64,000 nt of DNA from positions 1,288,797-1,352,796 of the forward strand of contig NC_052512.1 in the NCBI RefSeq assembly GCF_014356525.2, written 5' to 3'. The DNA comes from Nilaparvata lugens. Its lineage: Eukaryota > Arthropoda > Insecta > Hemiptera > Delphacidae. Under the pieces are notes generated by a model, which ran no database searches, had not been told where the DNA came from, and worked only from the letters and a program-made list of their open reading frames with translations. Shown here piece by piece: positions 12,910 to 25,200 of the stretch (position 1 is the first letter of the stretch; every line of letters begins with the position of its first letter). The position numbers and the translations under genes are program-made.

Positions 12910-15758
12910 TTACTTTCCTTACCTATGGTAATAGGGCAAGGAAAGTAAAAAAATACGTCATATCCGGTTCGTTCAGTGATCAGTTAATCGTACTTTTCCA
13001 CCAATGGAAAAGAACGTGAATAGAGTAGCTGAACGTGAACATACATGACTGAATGTGAGGTTGTTTACAATAATGATGGACTCCATTATAATGTATTTGG
13101 ATGCAGAGAAATGCATGATTACATAAATTCAATAACATTTATAATATTTTACAAAAAATTTAAAACTACTCCAATCACCTGATGGTTTCCCATTTTAATC
13201 GATTACAATGTAATAGGTTAAGTTCTAGTTTTGTTTACAAAATATGATCAACAAGGGAAACATCTGTCAGTCACGACTCATGAGCAACCGTTCAGCCACA
13301 GAAAACACACAAAATGGAAGGTATCAATCTAACCAAGATTAGAGTTCACCAAGACCACGACACATGACTGCATCATCTTGTTAGAAATTAAAACTACTGC
13401 TGTATTACAATGCTACACTTTCTTTCAAGATGGCGGATTATGGCGTCAAGATACTAGCCGACTTTCCAATCTGTGGTTCATCTGTGATCAGGTTTTTTAC
13501 TGAACATAAAAAAATCCCGATGGAATTGATCAGTGGCTTTGAACTCAACCATGAATGAATGAATGCAATATGAACAACTCTCTTTAATGAGGTGAATAGC
13601 TTTTTTCAACATTTTCCAGTTTCTCAATGATAGGGGAGTGATAATTATTTGTATGAGTCTTCTAAGGAACCATTACCTACACAGCTGGTACCAATCAACT
13701 ACACTTCAACTCCAAACTACCGTTTCAATTCCAGTACACAATAATTTATTACAGGGTGACATGTTTATTACAGCTGGTAACTTTAGATGCTAAATCATAT
13801 TATCATGATCATCTTTCCGTTCTTTAGTAGCCGCTCGGCCAACAATTTCAAAACATAGGTCTGTAAAATAGATTAATAAATAATTATTATTAGCTCTCCT
13901 ATCAAAATTTCGGTTCAGAAACCATCCCCAATATTCACACAACATTTTCTCAAAGTTTCATGCCGTTATGACAAGAAGTTTTCAAGTCAATTGGGAATAA
14001 ACATACAAACACACAAACATACATTCATCTTTATCCATATAGATTTACATTCAAATAAAAGCCTCCCTAAATGGAGGTAGAATGATGAGGTTCACAACTT
14101 TCAGTTCTGTTGTTTTAACATTTTTATTCAAATCACTTTCGAAAAGTTCATGTAGTACTATACCTACTATTGTTTCTGAGCCACTTCTGGCGCTATCATA
14201 GTTTCACCACTATTCTGTTCCACAGTCGTTAACTCTTGCAGTCGTTTACTATATATCTATAATTGATAAAGTGAAGAACTGGCTTATACACGTACGGGAT
14301 AGGAAAATTATGTTTGACGCATCATCACGTCTGAACTACTAGACGAATTAACTTGAAATTTTGCATATAGATTCTTAATTGACCAAGGATGGTTATAGGC
14401 CTATCTTCAATTCTTTAAAATCTCATTACGTCAAGTTTTCAGTTTGTCAAGTTTTGAAATAGATCCTTGCGGAGCACGGGTTCCTGCTAGTCTGTAGTAT
14501 GATTTGCTGTAGTATAAGTCCCACATTCCAGGTTTCAGATTTTTTATCTCTTCAACCGTGTATCCTAGCTCAAAAGTGTGGAGAGCTTCTATTTCTCAGC
14601 GTCCTCCACCGATCATATAGCATAATATCATCATACTCTGAATCCAATTTGTATGTGCGTTTGTTTGTGAATAGGCGTGCGTGTGTGAGTAGTGTAGTTA
14701 GTGAGTGTAGCGACCTCTACTGTCCTCCAAACTACCAGTAACAATGTAGAATTAATAATCAATTATCAAGAAATTCCAACTTAATTATTAAAATTCATCA
14801 TGAAATTATTGGAGAATATAATTTCTTACTTGGAAATTTGTTGCCATGGAAAAATTTGTAATGTGAAAATTTCAGTCCAATATTATCATCTAAATTCCAT
14901 ATTTATTTGTTCTTTGAATGTGGATTTGTGTTTCAACATAGTTTTCCTAATTTGAACTCCATATAAAAAACTCAGGGAGCTAAAGTGCAATTTTCAGTGA
15001 GAAAACATGAAGAACCGAATACATAGTTTATCGACTTGAGTGTTGATAGGAAATGACATTGGTAATACGGCAGGGCAGATCATCCGAAAAGATCTCTCTG
15101 CCGATAAAAGCCATGAGAATAAATAGGATGAAAAATATAATTGATTTTTTTTCTTCTTCTTCTGGAATGAGACAAAACGTGGTTCCAAGAAGCTTTACTT
15201 GCTTGTTGACCCAATTTTTTTCCAATGTGAGCTTCAAAAATATTTTTGAATTAGGCAAACTGAATTTAGTGTTACGAAATTATGCAAAAACGTTCCTTAC
15301 AAGCCAATGAGTTGTTTTTGAAGTTTAAAAAATTATGTTCTCTCACGTCAATAGGCTAAAATTATCGACTCATTGCACGTTTATGATCCAGCTTGATTAA
15401 ACAACAATGATGTTCTTTCGAGGACAAAATTTGCATTTAGTATCGCAGGTATACAGAACCGTCAGAAGCAAATCCATTTTCTAAGATAAGAATACATATA
15501 ATAATTTGAAATTGGAATTGAATATTCCAAAAAATAGAAATTAGAAGACTCCCACATATCCAGGAGAAGTGTGGTTACATTCCATCAGAAGGTCTTGACA
15601 AATTTCTAAAAATCAAGAATGGTTAATAAAATTAATTCGAAAAGCTACGTCAAGTATTGTGACATGATTAGCGATCGGTGAGGTTCCCCATAGAAACATT
15701 ATATCTAAATTTCTCAAATCAGTGGATTTTGCAATATCTGAACTTGTTCTACAAAACT

Positions 15759-16180
15759 ATTGCAGTTTCGAACTTTTAGGGTTCCTGTTGTGGCGGGGGG
15801 GGTGTAACCATGGGGACTGTTCAGTTCCAGACTAAGTCCTATGTATACAGACACTTAACGGAAATCCGGCTTTCCCCCAATTTGTTGCGCAAAATCCTGT
15901 TTTCTGTCTCCATTGACTGGGCTGAAGAGGTGTTTGATTTGAAACTGCGAAAAAAAGCAGAAGAAGAACGTGGAGAATATTGATCAAGAGAATAACCACA
16001 GTGGAGACACAAATCAATCAACGAATTTCAAATAGAAGAAAACCGTTCGAAAAGAAATAGATAAAAAACAGCAGAGGTGGAGAATGATACACTGGGAAAA
16101 TTCAAAAAATGTAAGAATTCGGAGCTCTCAAACTCCATTGAGTACTAAGCTATTTTTTTGGAAAAACTGAAATCAGGAGG
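15759..16180. mobile_element. 422-bp insertion in the right arm
   Basis: Compared with the corresponding place in the left arm (about 2565), the right arm carries 422 extra bases flanked by AAACT at 15754-15758 and 16181-16185, consistent with a target-site duplication. The insert contains a GTGGCGGGGGGGGTGTAACC tract and no ORF with a domain. The element class is unknown. Confidence 0.45.
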
Positions 16181-16836
16181 AAACTCTGTTTTCAATCTAC
16201 TATTTCTTCCAATTCACTCGATCCAAATGCTTGGTTCGGAATCCCTCTGGGCGTGACTTAGTTTTCTACAACCTGATGCCAGGTGGACCGTTCTATCACA
16301 AATGGATTTCCAGGTGCACCCGATAACAAATTGCTGTGCATTTGACCAGTTGATTTCTATGTGGTGGTTCCATGTTGGTGATAGTATTACTTGAATGGGC
16401 AGTGAGCACTGGAAAACGTGCATTGTGCAGATTAACAGGACAATTAAGATTAAAAGTCATCTAAAAAGTAGCATGAAAGTCATCTAAAAGACTCATAAGA
16501 CATCATTGAAGGTCTTTTAAACCGAGCTATAACTTTTCTGTCAAAAATATTTTCTAAAAACGGGAGCGTAAACTTTTATCCGACAAAATAACAAATTATG
16601 AGGTAAAAAGTTTCTAATTTTCTGGCTTTTTATGAGAATAACTTCCTGAACATCAGATATACAATATTTTGCATTTTTTTCATGATCATAGTTACTAATA
16701 ATCAACAGCATCCAAATTGAGACTGATACATGTTGGGAACTTGTGATTGGCTTCAAATTGTAGAGAATTTCATGCTCCACATGCTAAGTTGCCTGAAATC
16801 CATCTGGAACTATTTTTGTTTATCGCTATAGGAGGG

Positions 16837-16940
16837 ACCACTGAGTGACCACTGGGTGACCACTGGGTGACCACCGGGTGACCACTGGGTGACCACTGAG
16901 TGACCACTGGGTGACCACTGGGTGACCACTGGGTGACCAA
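16837..16940. repeat. 11-bp minisatellite
   Basis: About nine to ten tandem copies of GGGTGACCACT with occasional substitutions (GAGTGACC, ACCGGGTG). It lies in the right-arm-specific block. The repeated frames read as PSGHPVVTQW-like peptides on the minus strand, but 11 is not a multiple of three and I do not consider this coding. Confidence 0.95.
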
Positions 16941-19549
16941 TTGGTGACAGATCATCTTTCAAAAATGCAGAATTGATAATTAAAATAGTAAACAAAATAT
17001 TCCATCTTAATTATGAAAATTTATTAGTATATTATTGACAAAATTTTATTTCTTACATCAATAAACCCAAATCTGCTACAATCTATAGAAGACATATTGA
17101 CAAGACAAAGAATGTTTGGCAACTTTTTTCTACTATCTTTCTCCACTGCCATTTAAACATGGATCTCATCATGACACTGCCACTGACACTGACACATGAT
17201 AATGACACTGGGTCAATACAGTCAACATTGGATGCATTGAAAAGTTTTCCAATATGTTTTAATAGCACGGCGTCTACAGCTCCAACCATGATAACTATGT
17301 TATTTATTAAATTGTTGAAATCAGTTCAATATTTTTGTTACTGATATCGCCATGAAATTAGAAAGAGTTGCCAACATTGTTTTCCCATTGCTTATAATAA
17401 GCTGCATCAAAATTTATATTGGAATTCAATCCCATTTCCAAGCTGTTTGAAGCTATATAGATGAGTATTCCATATTCTGGTTGATTGAAAATGATCATTC
17501 GACCCTCCCCCCATAAAGACCAGTGACCGGTGCAAGTACACCCCCACCCCTTGATCCAACTCCCAGGGTCCATCACCCTGGACACTAGAATCAACGGATA
17601 CAACCACTCTTTATTTCGATATTTTGAAAATGGAAAATTCGAATTTCTAATTATTATTGTACAAAATATTCTATTTTTTTTTAGAATATGAACGTGATTT
17701 TCCCAATTTTGTACACCTGCGATACTGAATGCAAATTTCGACTTAGAAAACATGACGTACTTTGAATTTGCTCCAGAGTGCGCAAATAAGTCGACAAATT
17801 TAGCCTATTGACAAGATAAACTTATTTTCCTCAACTTCAAAGACAACCCAATCACCTGAAAGGCACGTTTCTCGATCATTTCGTGACACTAAATCCAGTT
17901 TGCCCAATTAAAATCATTTTTGAAGCACACGAGCTTAACAACTTGCGTCACTGTTTGAAACAAACAAGTCGGATTTCTCGTTTAATAGGACGGGTTTTGA
18001 AGGCAGAAACCATCCGGGGTCCTAAAGTTGAAGAGGTCACATAGTTGTCTTCATCCTGTGGTGCTGAGCAGAAGTTGAGACGTCCGTCTTCAGTCTGTCG
18101 TTTTGCTGCCTTCAGCCACTTCACTGCAACATTGTCACCGTCCTACTGTGAGTAGACATATTCCACATAATCTTTGTTCGCTATTTCTTCTCATGTGATT
18201 TATTGCTATCGCATTTCATTAATCATCAACATGTATTTGCATGTTTGGTTTTGTGTTCTTTTGTTTTGAGTTGAGGTGTATTTGTATGTATTTGATAGAT
18301 AATATGAAACTTACTTACTCACTACATGGTGCTACAGCTCATAAAGGGCCTTGACCTCCTCTAGAATGCCTCTCCACTTCTCTCTATCGGTAGCCTAACA
18401 CCTGTTTTTCGAGATAATAAAATAGTAGGCCCAAATTTAGGAATCTCCACCTAATATCAGTTCCACCTCATCGGTTAAAAATGTATAATTCTATTGTAAG
18501 GTCCACATTATAATAGCAGTGTACGATTGACAATACTGTTGCTGTCCTTTTCTATCATACAACAAAACAGATAGCGCTATCTCTCTCGCTTTGCAATGTT
18601 GTCTGTTTGCTAGAATATTTTATTCATACTTTTGACAGTGACTGTACAAACGTAGACAAACAATATTCTCAGCCGCCATTTTTTACTTCATTCTATTAAA
18701 ATATTTGAGTACACAAGTCGTATAATTGATTTAAAATGTATTTTTGAAACAATTAAATAATTTTCAGACATTACCGTATGAGAAACACAACTTAAAATAC
18801 CTGAAATGACCTTTTAAAAGTTGATAACTTACCATCCCAGACTTCATTCATGCTTCAGTTAGCCTACACGTATAGGTTAGACCTAATCGTACCGGTATAA
18901 AAAATATTGAAAGGTTATTTCAGAATTATTTCCATTGAAATTACTTATTTTGAATGGGATTCCCATTTTTCTATTATTTTCAAAGGAAATTTGAATAGGA
19001 TACCTACCAAATAACTCAATTTCTGTTGTTTTGGAATTCAGATTATTGTATCACAGTTTTTTAAATTAGCCGCCATTCCAGGTTTGTATGAAAATGAAAA
19101 TCCGATTGAAATCCCATGTCACAGCTGAGATTGAACCCTGTTTAGGTTCTTAGATTTTCATTGATTGGGCTATTTTATCAAATTTATTGATTATGATTCT
19201 GAAATTTATTAGACCATTATCAGCAGTAGATCTCCTGGAGAGGAAGAAGCTAATAGAGCCCTGCTTCCCAGTTAATTTCTGCTCTACTTGGCGTAGAATG
19301 ATTTCCATTGTAATTCCATATGGGAGAGTTCATACATTCTCAGTGTGAAACCTCCCATAAGAATCAATGGTATTCTTCTTTTCTCTTTGCCAGAGCGGGA
19401 AATCCAAATATACCTATTCGACTCCCCACCTGTTGGAGAATGCAGCTTTTTCTTCTTTTCTTCAACTTTTTCTGCTATTGGAAGTTTTCCTTTTCCAAAC
19501 TTGCCCTTCAACTGACTATTATGAAATTCTCATGATCGAAAATTCCATT

Positions 19550-20285
19550 AATTAACTGACTGGAAACTGACAGCCACTTATTTATTTATACTGATTACTC
19601 TGACACCAGACATGAGGCAGCCAGGTCACATCATATTATTACGACTTATTTATTCAAACATTTTCAAGAAACTAGTCTCGCTTATTACACTGTGCCTGGC
19701 CTTTTGAAGGATAATGAAAAAGATAATTTGTAATGAAACTTAGAATTTGGAAATAGGCCGATACATCTAGAAAATATCTGAGTCTATACTTAATTCATGC
19801 AGGGGAACGGGCTAGAGTCATGAAAACTTCAATTGATTTCGCCATGCCTAATTTGATAGGTTTCTACTAGAAACTAACACTTCACTTTGAAATAACTGAA
19901 AAATACAAACAACTTCAATAAACATTGGCAACTAAAATCGAACAAAGGAAACAACAAATTCATGTTACTTTGTTGACATTCTTCATCTGATTTGGGGGCG
20001 CATTACTATCCCTCGGTTAAAAGGCAATACGTCACAAAACCAAACATAATCAGTTATGAAATTAAAAATTGATACAGAAACTCAAGAAAGAAGAACCTGT
20101 TGAACCCTATTTTCTTCGATAATAACCCATACAGACTATTTCATAAATTTCAACTTTTGATTAACATTCTTGAATGAACCTTTACACTGCACTTTCGTTG
20201 GTCTGTACGTTGCTTTATCGTCGAGGTTACGGTACCTGGTTTTTGGCGGTGAACTTTTACCGGTTCAATTTGGCTTGACGGCGAC
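19550..20285 (-). repeat. Repeat R, copy 2, left half (target of element 1)
   Basis: Matches the reverse complement of 11000-11760 and, in direct orientation, 37970-38590. It stops at GGCGAC (20280-20285) where element 1 begins. The other half resumes at 42716 with the duplicated GGCGAC and runs to about 43433. The uninterrupted site is seen in copy 1 (reverse complement of 11070-11095), showing exactly what was split. Confidence 0.85.
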
Positions 20286-20298
20286 AGTAGTATAAAAA

Positions 20299-20334
20299 GG
20301 GGGAGTCTGGGACACAAGTGTCCCAGACTCCCCC
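20299..20334. other. 36-bp subterminal palindrome, left end
   Basis: GGGGGAGTCTGGGACAC, an AA centre, then the exact complement: a perfect 17-bp stem starting 13 bases from the element end. The right end has the same palindrome at 42667-42702 with TT in the centre. In protein-primed or hairpin-primed linear replicons such structures sit at replication origins; that role here is inference. Confidence 0.95.
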
Positions 20335-20383
20335 TACACCTCAAGGTCACCCAAGATGACCTAACCTAACCTCAAGGTCACCC

Positions 20384-20384
<1 letters not shown>

Positions 20385-20445
<61 letters not shown>

Positions 20446-20600
20446 GTGAAAAAAAATAAAATAAATAAAATAAGAAATTAAAAAAAAAAAAAATTTTTTA
20501 AAATTAAAAAAAATTTAAAAGAAAAAAATTAAAAAAAAAAGAATTAAAAAAAATAAATAAAAAAAAAACATAAATAATAAAAAATCAAAATTAAATGAGA
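20385..20600. repeat. A-tract, (AT)n and A/T-rich low complexity
   Basis: An A run, then about 22 AT dinucleotides to 20442, then A-rich sequence. The right terminal repeat has the complementary T-rich tract at 42500-42586 but without the AT run, so this part expanded on the left only. Confidence 0.95.
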
Positions 20601-20652
20601 ATAAATTAGAATTAATTTCGCAACGTTTGGGAGTGGTGGGAGACTGTTTGGG

Positions 20653-20775
20653 TATATATATATGGGAGCTCCTAGCCATAAGAGCTATCATTGTGTTGCT
20701 GACTAGTTAGAGACGAGTTGCTCTTTCTAGTGTGTGTGTGCTACAGTGCAGTTTTTAGTGAATAGCAAAGTAAGT
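20653..20775 (+). promoter_or_regulatory. Inward promoter and first exon with splice donor, left terminal repeat
   Basis: TATATATATA at 20653-20662, an initiator-like TATCATTGTG centred on 20690, then a probable short leader ending in AAA|GTAAGT (donor GT at 20770-20771). Spacing from TATA to initiator is about 30-36 bp. The only strong reading frame downstream on this strand is DNA polymerase B at 22290, so this probably drives it after splicing. The acceptor was not located. The right terminal repeat has the mirror copy. Confidence 0.6.
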
Positions 20776-20819
20776 ACAATCTATATTGTTTATTATTATT
20801 GTTGGTTATTATTTTAAAA

Positions 20820-21250
20820 GGCCCATTTTGATGAATACTTTATGTGGGAGACTTCAAGATGTCTCCTCACACACACATCATGATGATCATTCAGTTTGAG
20901 AGAATTTTAAAAGACTCATTTTGATGAATTCTATATTGTTTATTATTATTCCAAAAGATCCATTTTGATGAATACTTTGTGTGGGGGAGTTTAAAATGTC
21001 TCCTCACACACACATCATGATGATCATCCAGTTTGAGACAGAATAAATAGAATTTTAAAAGACCCATTTTGATGAATACTTTGTGTGGGGGACTTTAAAA
21101 TGTCTCCTCACACACACATCATGATGATCATTCAGTTTGAGACAGAATAAATAGAATTTTAAAAGACCCATTTTGATGAATACTTTGTGTGGGGGACTTT
21201 AAAATGTCTCCTCACACACACACACACATCATGATGATCATTCAGTTTGT
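20820..21250. repeat. Tandem array of about 110-bp units in left terminal repeat
   Basis: Roughly four units containing TTTTGATGAATACTTTGTGT and TGTCTCCTCACACACACATC ATGATGATCATTCAGTTTGAG, the last being a TGATCATCATGATGATCA-type palindromic core. The right terminal repeat has only about two units (42050-42270). Copy number therefore differs between the ends of the same element. Confidence 0.9.
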
Positions 21251-21525
21251 ATACTATTCATTTTTTTCTTATTATATAAAAAACTATTTTTTTTGAATGG
21301 GTGGAAAGCATTGTAAAATCCAACCCCCCATACTAGAGAGCCACCCATACCATATTAGAGACCACCCATACTAACGGCATGTATGTCGTTTTCATGAGCG
21401 GCAATGGTTCTTATGATCAGGAGCACCCATCCCACCTTCCCCCTATCACGAAGTAGATCCTAGACCCAATTCACATTCCCCATCCCACCATACAGCTCCC
21501 GACCATCATTCCCTAGAACATTTGA

Positions 21526-22138
21526 CCCTTTAACTGCTATTCACATAGATCTATGGTCGGAGAAAAATTCACAAGATGTGCTGCGCACGTAGATCTATGT
21601 TTTTGACTTTACCAGTCAATTGCTGTTGCCGTATATTTACTGTTGCATCGGTTATGATTTGTACTACTCATGCCATCTATTGGCAACGATTAGGAACTAA
21701 TTAGAACTCTCCACATTATTTCTTCAACCTTCTAAGCTGTCAGCAGTCATGTTCTGAATAGCCTACTGCAGTAGCTACATAACCTATGTAGTTTGTTTAT
21801 GTTACAATTCAGAATCAGATCGGTTTGTTCATGGTTCATGGTTTTGTTTGTGAGTTGTGACTGTAGAAAATTATCATTTTATAATATTTTGTGAACTTTT
21901 ATTCAGAATGGCTGGTTTACCAGGAACTAGTAGTGGTTTTGTTGGCTTATCAGAATCGAACCCAGGACAAACACAATGTGAAAATTTGATGAAATTCCTG
22001 CTAATATCTCAACTAGGGACTATAACAAGTAAGTCTAGTGAAAAAAAAAAAAAAAAGAAGTTTTTTCTGAAATTCCTAAATCAGCACAGAGGTTACTACA
22101 AAAAATCTCTCTGCTCTTCTAAATCAGCAGCAAAAGGG
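21526..22138 (+). mobile_element. piggyBac-type MITE (613 bp) nested in element 1
   Basis: Begins CCCTTTAACTGCTATT and ends AATCAGCAGCAAAAGGG, imperfect terminal inverted repeats, with TTGA (21522-21525) before and TTAA (22139-22142) after. That is a TTAA duplication with one substitution, as used by piggyBac transposases. It contains paired AGATCTATG motifs (21548 and 21591) and ends with an open frame starting MAGLPGTSSG (ATG at 21908) that could be a remnant of a transposase N-terminus. No catalytic region is present. It separates the terminal-repeat promoter from the polymerase gene. Confidence 0.65.
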
Positions 22139-22289
22139 TTAATATAAACATCTATGAACCCCCATCCCCGACACACCCACACATCCAACCCTTGATCCTA
22201 GATATTGATACCAATACTGATTCACCGCCTTCATCCCCCACATCTGTTGATAGTGATGAAGGTATATATAGAGTTGAAGACTGCATACC

Positions 22290-25200
22290 ATGGGTATACA
22301 ATATCGTATTGCATTGTTCCAGATGAACAAAGCTGCACGATGTCAACAAACAGCAAACTCAGTGGACGAGTTTGTTGTTCTGGAAGAGGAATTCAAATAT
22401 TGGCTCAAGACTCTATACTACAATAATGCATACAAGGATGAGCCTGCCAAAGATTTCCACACTTTTCTGAATGGTCTGAGAGATAAAATTGTTCACATCA
22501 TCAGTCAGCAACACCAGACACATGGAGCAATGAAGTTCAATCTAGTATTGGAGGCAACATATTTCCGCAGCACCCTTGATAAGAACATCCTCAAACAAGA
22601 AGAGTTTCAGAATGTCGCCTTCAAAACTCCAAACCACACCATCTCCAGTATCATCAATCTTCCAGACATCATCAACAAAGCGTGCATGACCCTACTGGAT
22701 GAGGAGTCGAAATTTGAAGGAAATTCCAGTGGATGGAGTTTGCTTATCATCGATGGATTGCTCATCAGGATTAGCAGACATATTCCCCTACGTGGATCAT
22801 CCTACATCAGTCTTTCACCTCTTCTATCAGCACGAAAGGCAATCTTCAATCCTATAAACATGGACCAGCAATGTTTCAAATGGGCTATCCTCGCCAAACA
22901 TGTACAAGGCAGTCATCCTGAACGAGTCAATGACCGATACCATCAATTGGAGAAGAGATACAACATTTCAGGCATTGGATTTCCCACTACCATCAGTCAA
23001 ATCGATAGATTTGAGAAAGATAATCCGGGGGTATCAGTTAATATTTATGGTGTGGATGAGAAGAACGTTATATTTCCAAGAAGAGTTGGAAATGCAATGA
23101 AGGCAGATCACTTTGATCTTCTCCTCCTCTGTGACAGTAATGATGATGATGATGATGATGATGAAAACAGCACCCTTGAGGATGACAATGAACATAAATT
23201 CAATAGCCACATTGAAAATTTTGAAAGACTTGTGAGATCCCAACTCACAAAACATAAAAGTAAAATTATCATCTGCAGACGTTGTTTCACCCATTACACC
23301 CTCGACAGAGATGGAGAACGCAGGATGGCTGAGCATGGAGAGTATTGTGCTAGCAATAATACAGCAAGAATCATCATGCCTGAGGTTGGAAAAGATGGTA
23401 AACCTCCAACCTTAAAGTTTGAGAAACATGTGCAAAAGTATAGAGTACCTGTTGTAGCATACGCCGATTTTGAGTGCATCCTGGAGAAACCTGATGGAGA
23501 CAATGAACAATGGATTGGTGAAGCTACCAAAGTTATCCAGTATCATCGGGCAATGAGTTACTGCTTATACGTTGTGCGGGACCCTGATTTAGAAGATTCC
23601 TGGCTGACAACACTAACCTAATCCCTCATGAGCCAATTTTCTACAGGGGTCCTGATGCTGCCAAACATTTCATGAAGACCCTCACCATGTATGCGAAAGA
23701 TTTAGATGAGGCAATTGACTGCAGGAATATCAAGTTGCTCCCACTAACCAAAAGAGACGAAGCACGACATAATGTGGCTGACTTCTGTGAGGCCTGCAAT
23801 GAACAGTTCAATGAAGATAAGGTGTATGACCATTGTCATATAACTGGTATCTACCAGAATGCATCATGCCGTAAATGCAACCTGCAGTGACAGCAACAAT
23901 CATTCATACCAGTGTTTCTCCACAACTCATCAAACTATGATACACACCTTATTATTCCAGAGCTGGGTAGAGATAAGGATCAGCTGTTTGTCATCCCAAA
24001 CTCATCGGAAAAGTATATATCATTCACCAAACGAATATCTCCAAAAATGCACCTTTGATTCATCGATACATTCTGGTTTACACCTGATAGTTTGGACAAC
24101 CTGGTCACTAACCTAGTCAAATCAGCATCGAATCCGGAAGACTTGTCCAAAGTGCTGCCACATACTGCCAAGGTGTTTGGAAACAAATTGAGCCTTGTCT
24201 CAAGGAAAGGAGTGTTTCCATACAACTACTGCAATTCATGGCAGAGACTCGAAGAAACATTGCTACCACCCAAAGAGGCATTTTTCAGCAAGCTGACTGA
24301 TATGAGTGTTAGCAGTGATGATTATGAACATGCTCAAACTGTGTGGAACCAATTCAGTTGTAGAACTCTGGGAGAGTACAGTGACCTGTACTTGAAAACA
24401 GATGTTCTCCTGTTGGCCGATGTCTTTGAGAGCTTCCATGATGTATGCATGGAGACTTATGATTTGGATTGTGTGCACTACTTTACATCTCCAGGCTTTT
24501 CCTTTGACGTCATGCTGAAATATACTAAAGTTGAGCTTGAGCTCCTTACTGACTATGACATGTACATGTTTATTGAGCGAGGTATCAGAGGAGGAATAAC
24601 AAATTGTATACACCGTCATGCAATTGCCAACAACAAGTGCACTGGCGCACCTTGGGATCCAGAGAAGCCTACATCCTATCTGTTATAAACAGTTGCCAAC
24701 AACCTATATGGCTGGGCAATGTGTCAGCCGATTCCATGTCGCCAATTCCAATGGATGGATAAAGAAGAATTGGAAGCAGTAACAATGGGTATTACAGGTT
24801 TAGGGGATAATATGGAGATTGGATACATTCTAGAGGTGGACATTGAATACCCTTCCAACTTGCACAGCGAGCACAATGATTTCCCATTTCTTGCAGAGAA
24901 CAAGAAAACTCTTAAATCCAATCATGTACGACTCATGACAACCCTGTATGATCGGGAACATTATGTATGTCACTACTGCACCCTAAAACAAGCAGTACAG
25001 CATGGTTTGAAGATATAAAAGGCTCATCGAGGTGTGCGGTTTGAGCAGAAAAACTTTCTAGCATCATACATCATGCTTAATACAAAGCTAAGACAGCAGT
25101 CGAAGAATAAGTTTGAAAAGAACTTTCAAACTCATGAACAATGTCATGTTTGGTAAAACAATGGAGAATGTGCGAAAAAGAATGAGCATGGAGCTAGTTA

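Larger units (their letters stand above)
12910..19400 (-). repeat. Right arm of the large inverted repeat
   Basis: Reverse-complement partner of 470-5420 and about 1.5 kb longer. Two extra blocks are visible relative to the left arm: 15759-16180 (422 bp, bounded by AAACT on both sides) and roughly 16700-17640, which includes an 11-bp minisatellite. No coding sequence is supported. Confidence 0.85.
20286..21394 (+). repeat. Left terminal inverted repeat of element 1
   Basis: Matches the reverse complement of 41899-42715, ending at a shared GTATGTCGTTTTCA. It is about 290 bp longer than the right copy because of a tandem array of about 110-bp units at 20820-21250 and an AT-rich tract. It holds a terminal palindrome, a TATA promoter and a splice donor. 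Confidence 0.9.

Noticed and set aside
15053..15310. 85-codon open frame also seen in the other arm at 3021-3230
   Set aside because: Its apparent conservation is explained by the duplicated DNA of the inverted repeat; the frames differ in length and carry a Ser run from a TTC microsatellite.
16770..16995. Repetitive peptide frames of PSGHPVVTQW type
   Set aside because: An 11-bp minisatellite gives open frames in several phases; no evidence of coding.
17358..17753. 131-codon minus-strand open frame
   Set aside because: It spans the junction of arm sequence and a right-arm-specific block, with no domain and no partner in the left arm.
20385..20445. Possible replication origin at the (AT)n run
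   Set aside because: The AT run is absent from the right terminal repeat, so it is not a required part of the element.
23034..23336. 100-codon minus-strand frame opposite the polymerase
   Set aside because: Shadow of the polymerase coding strand.
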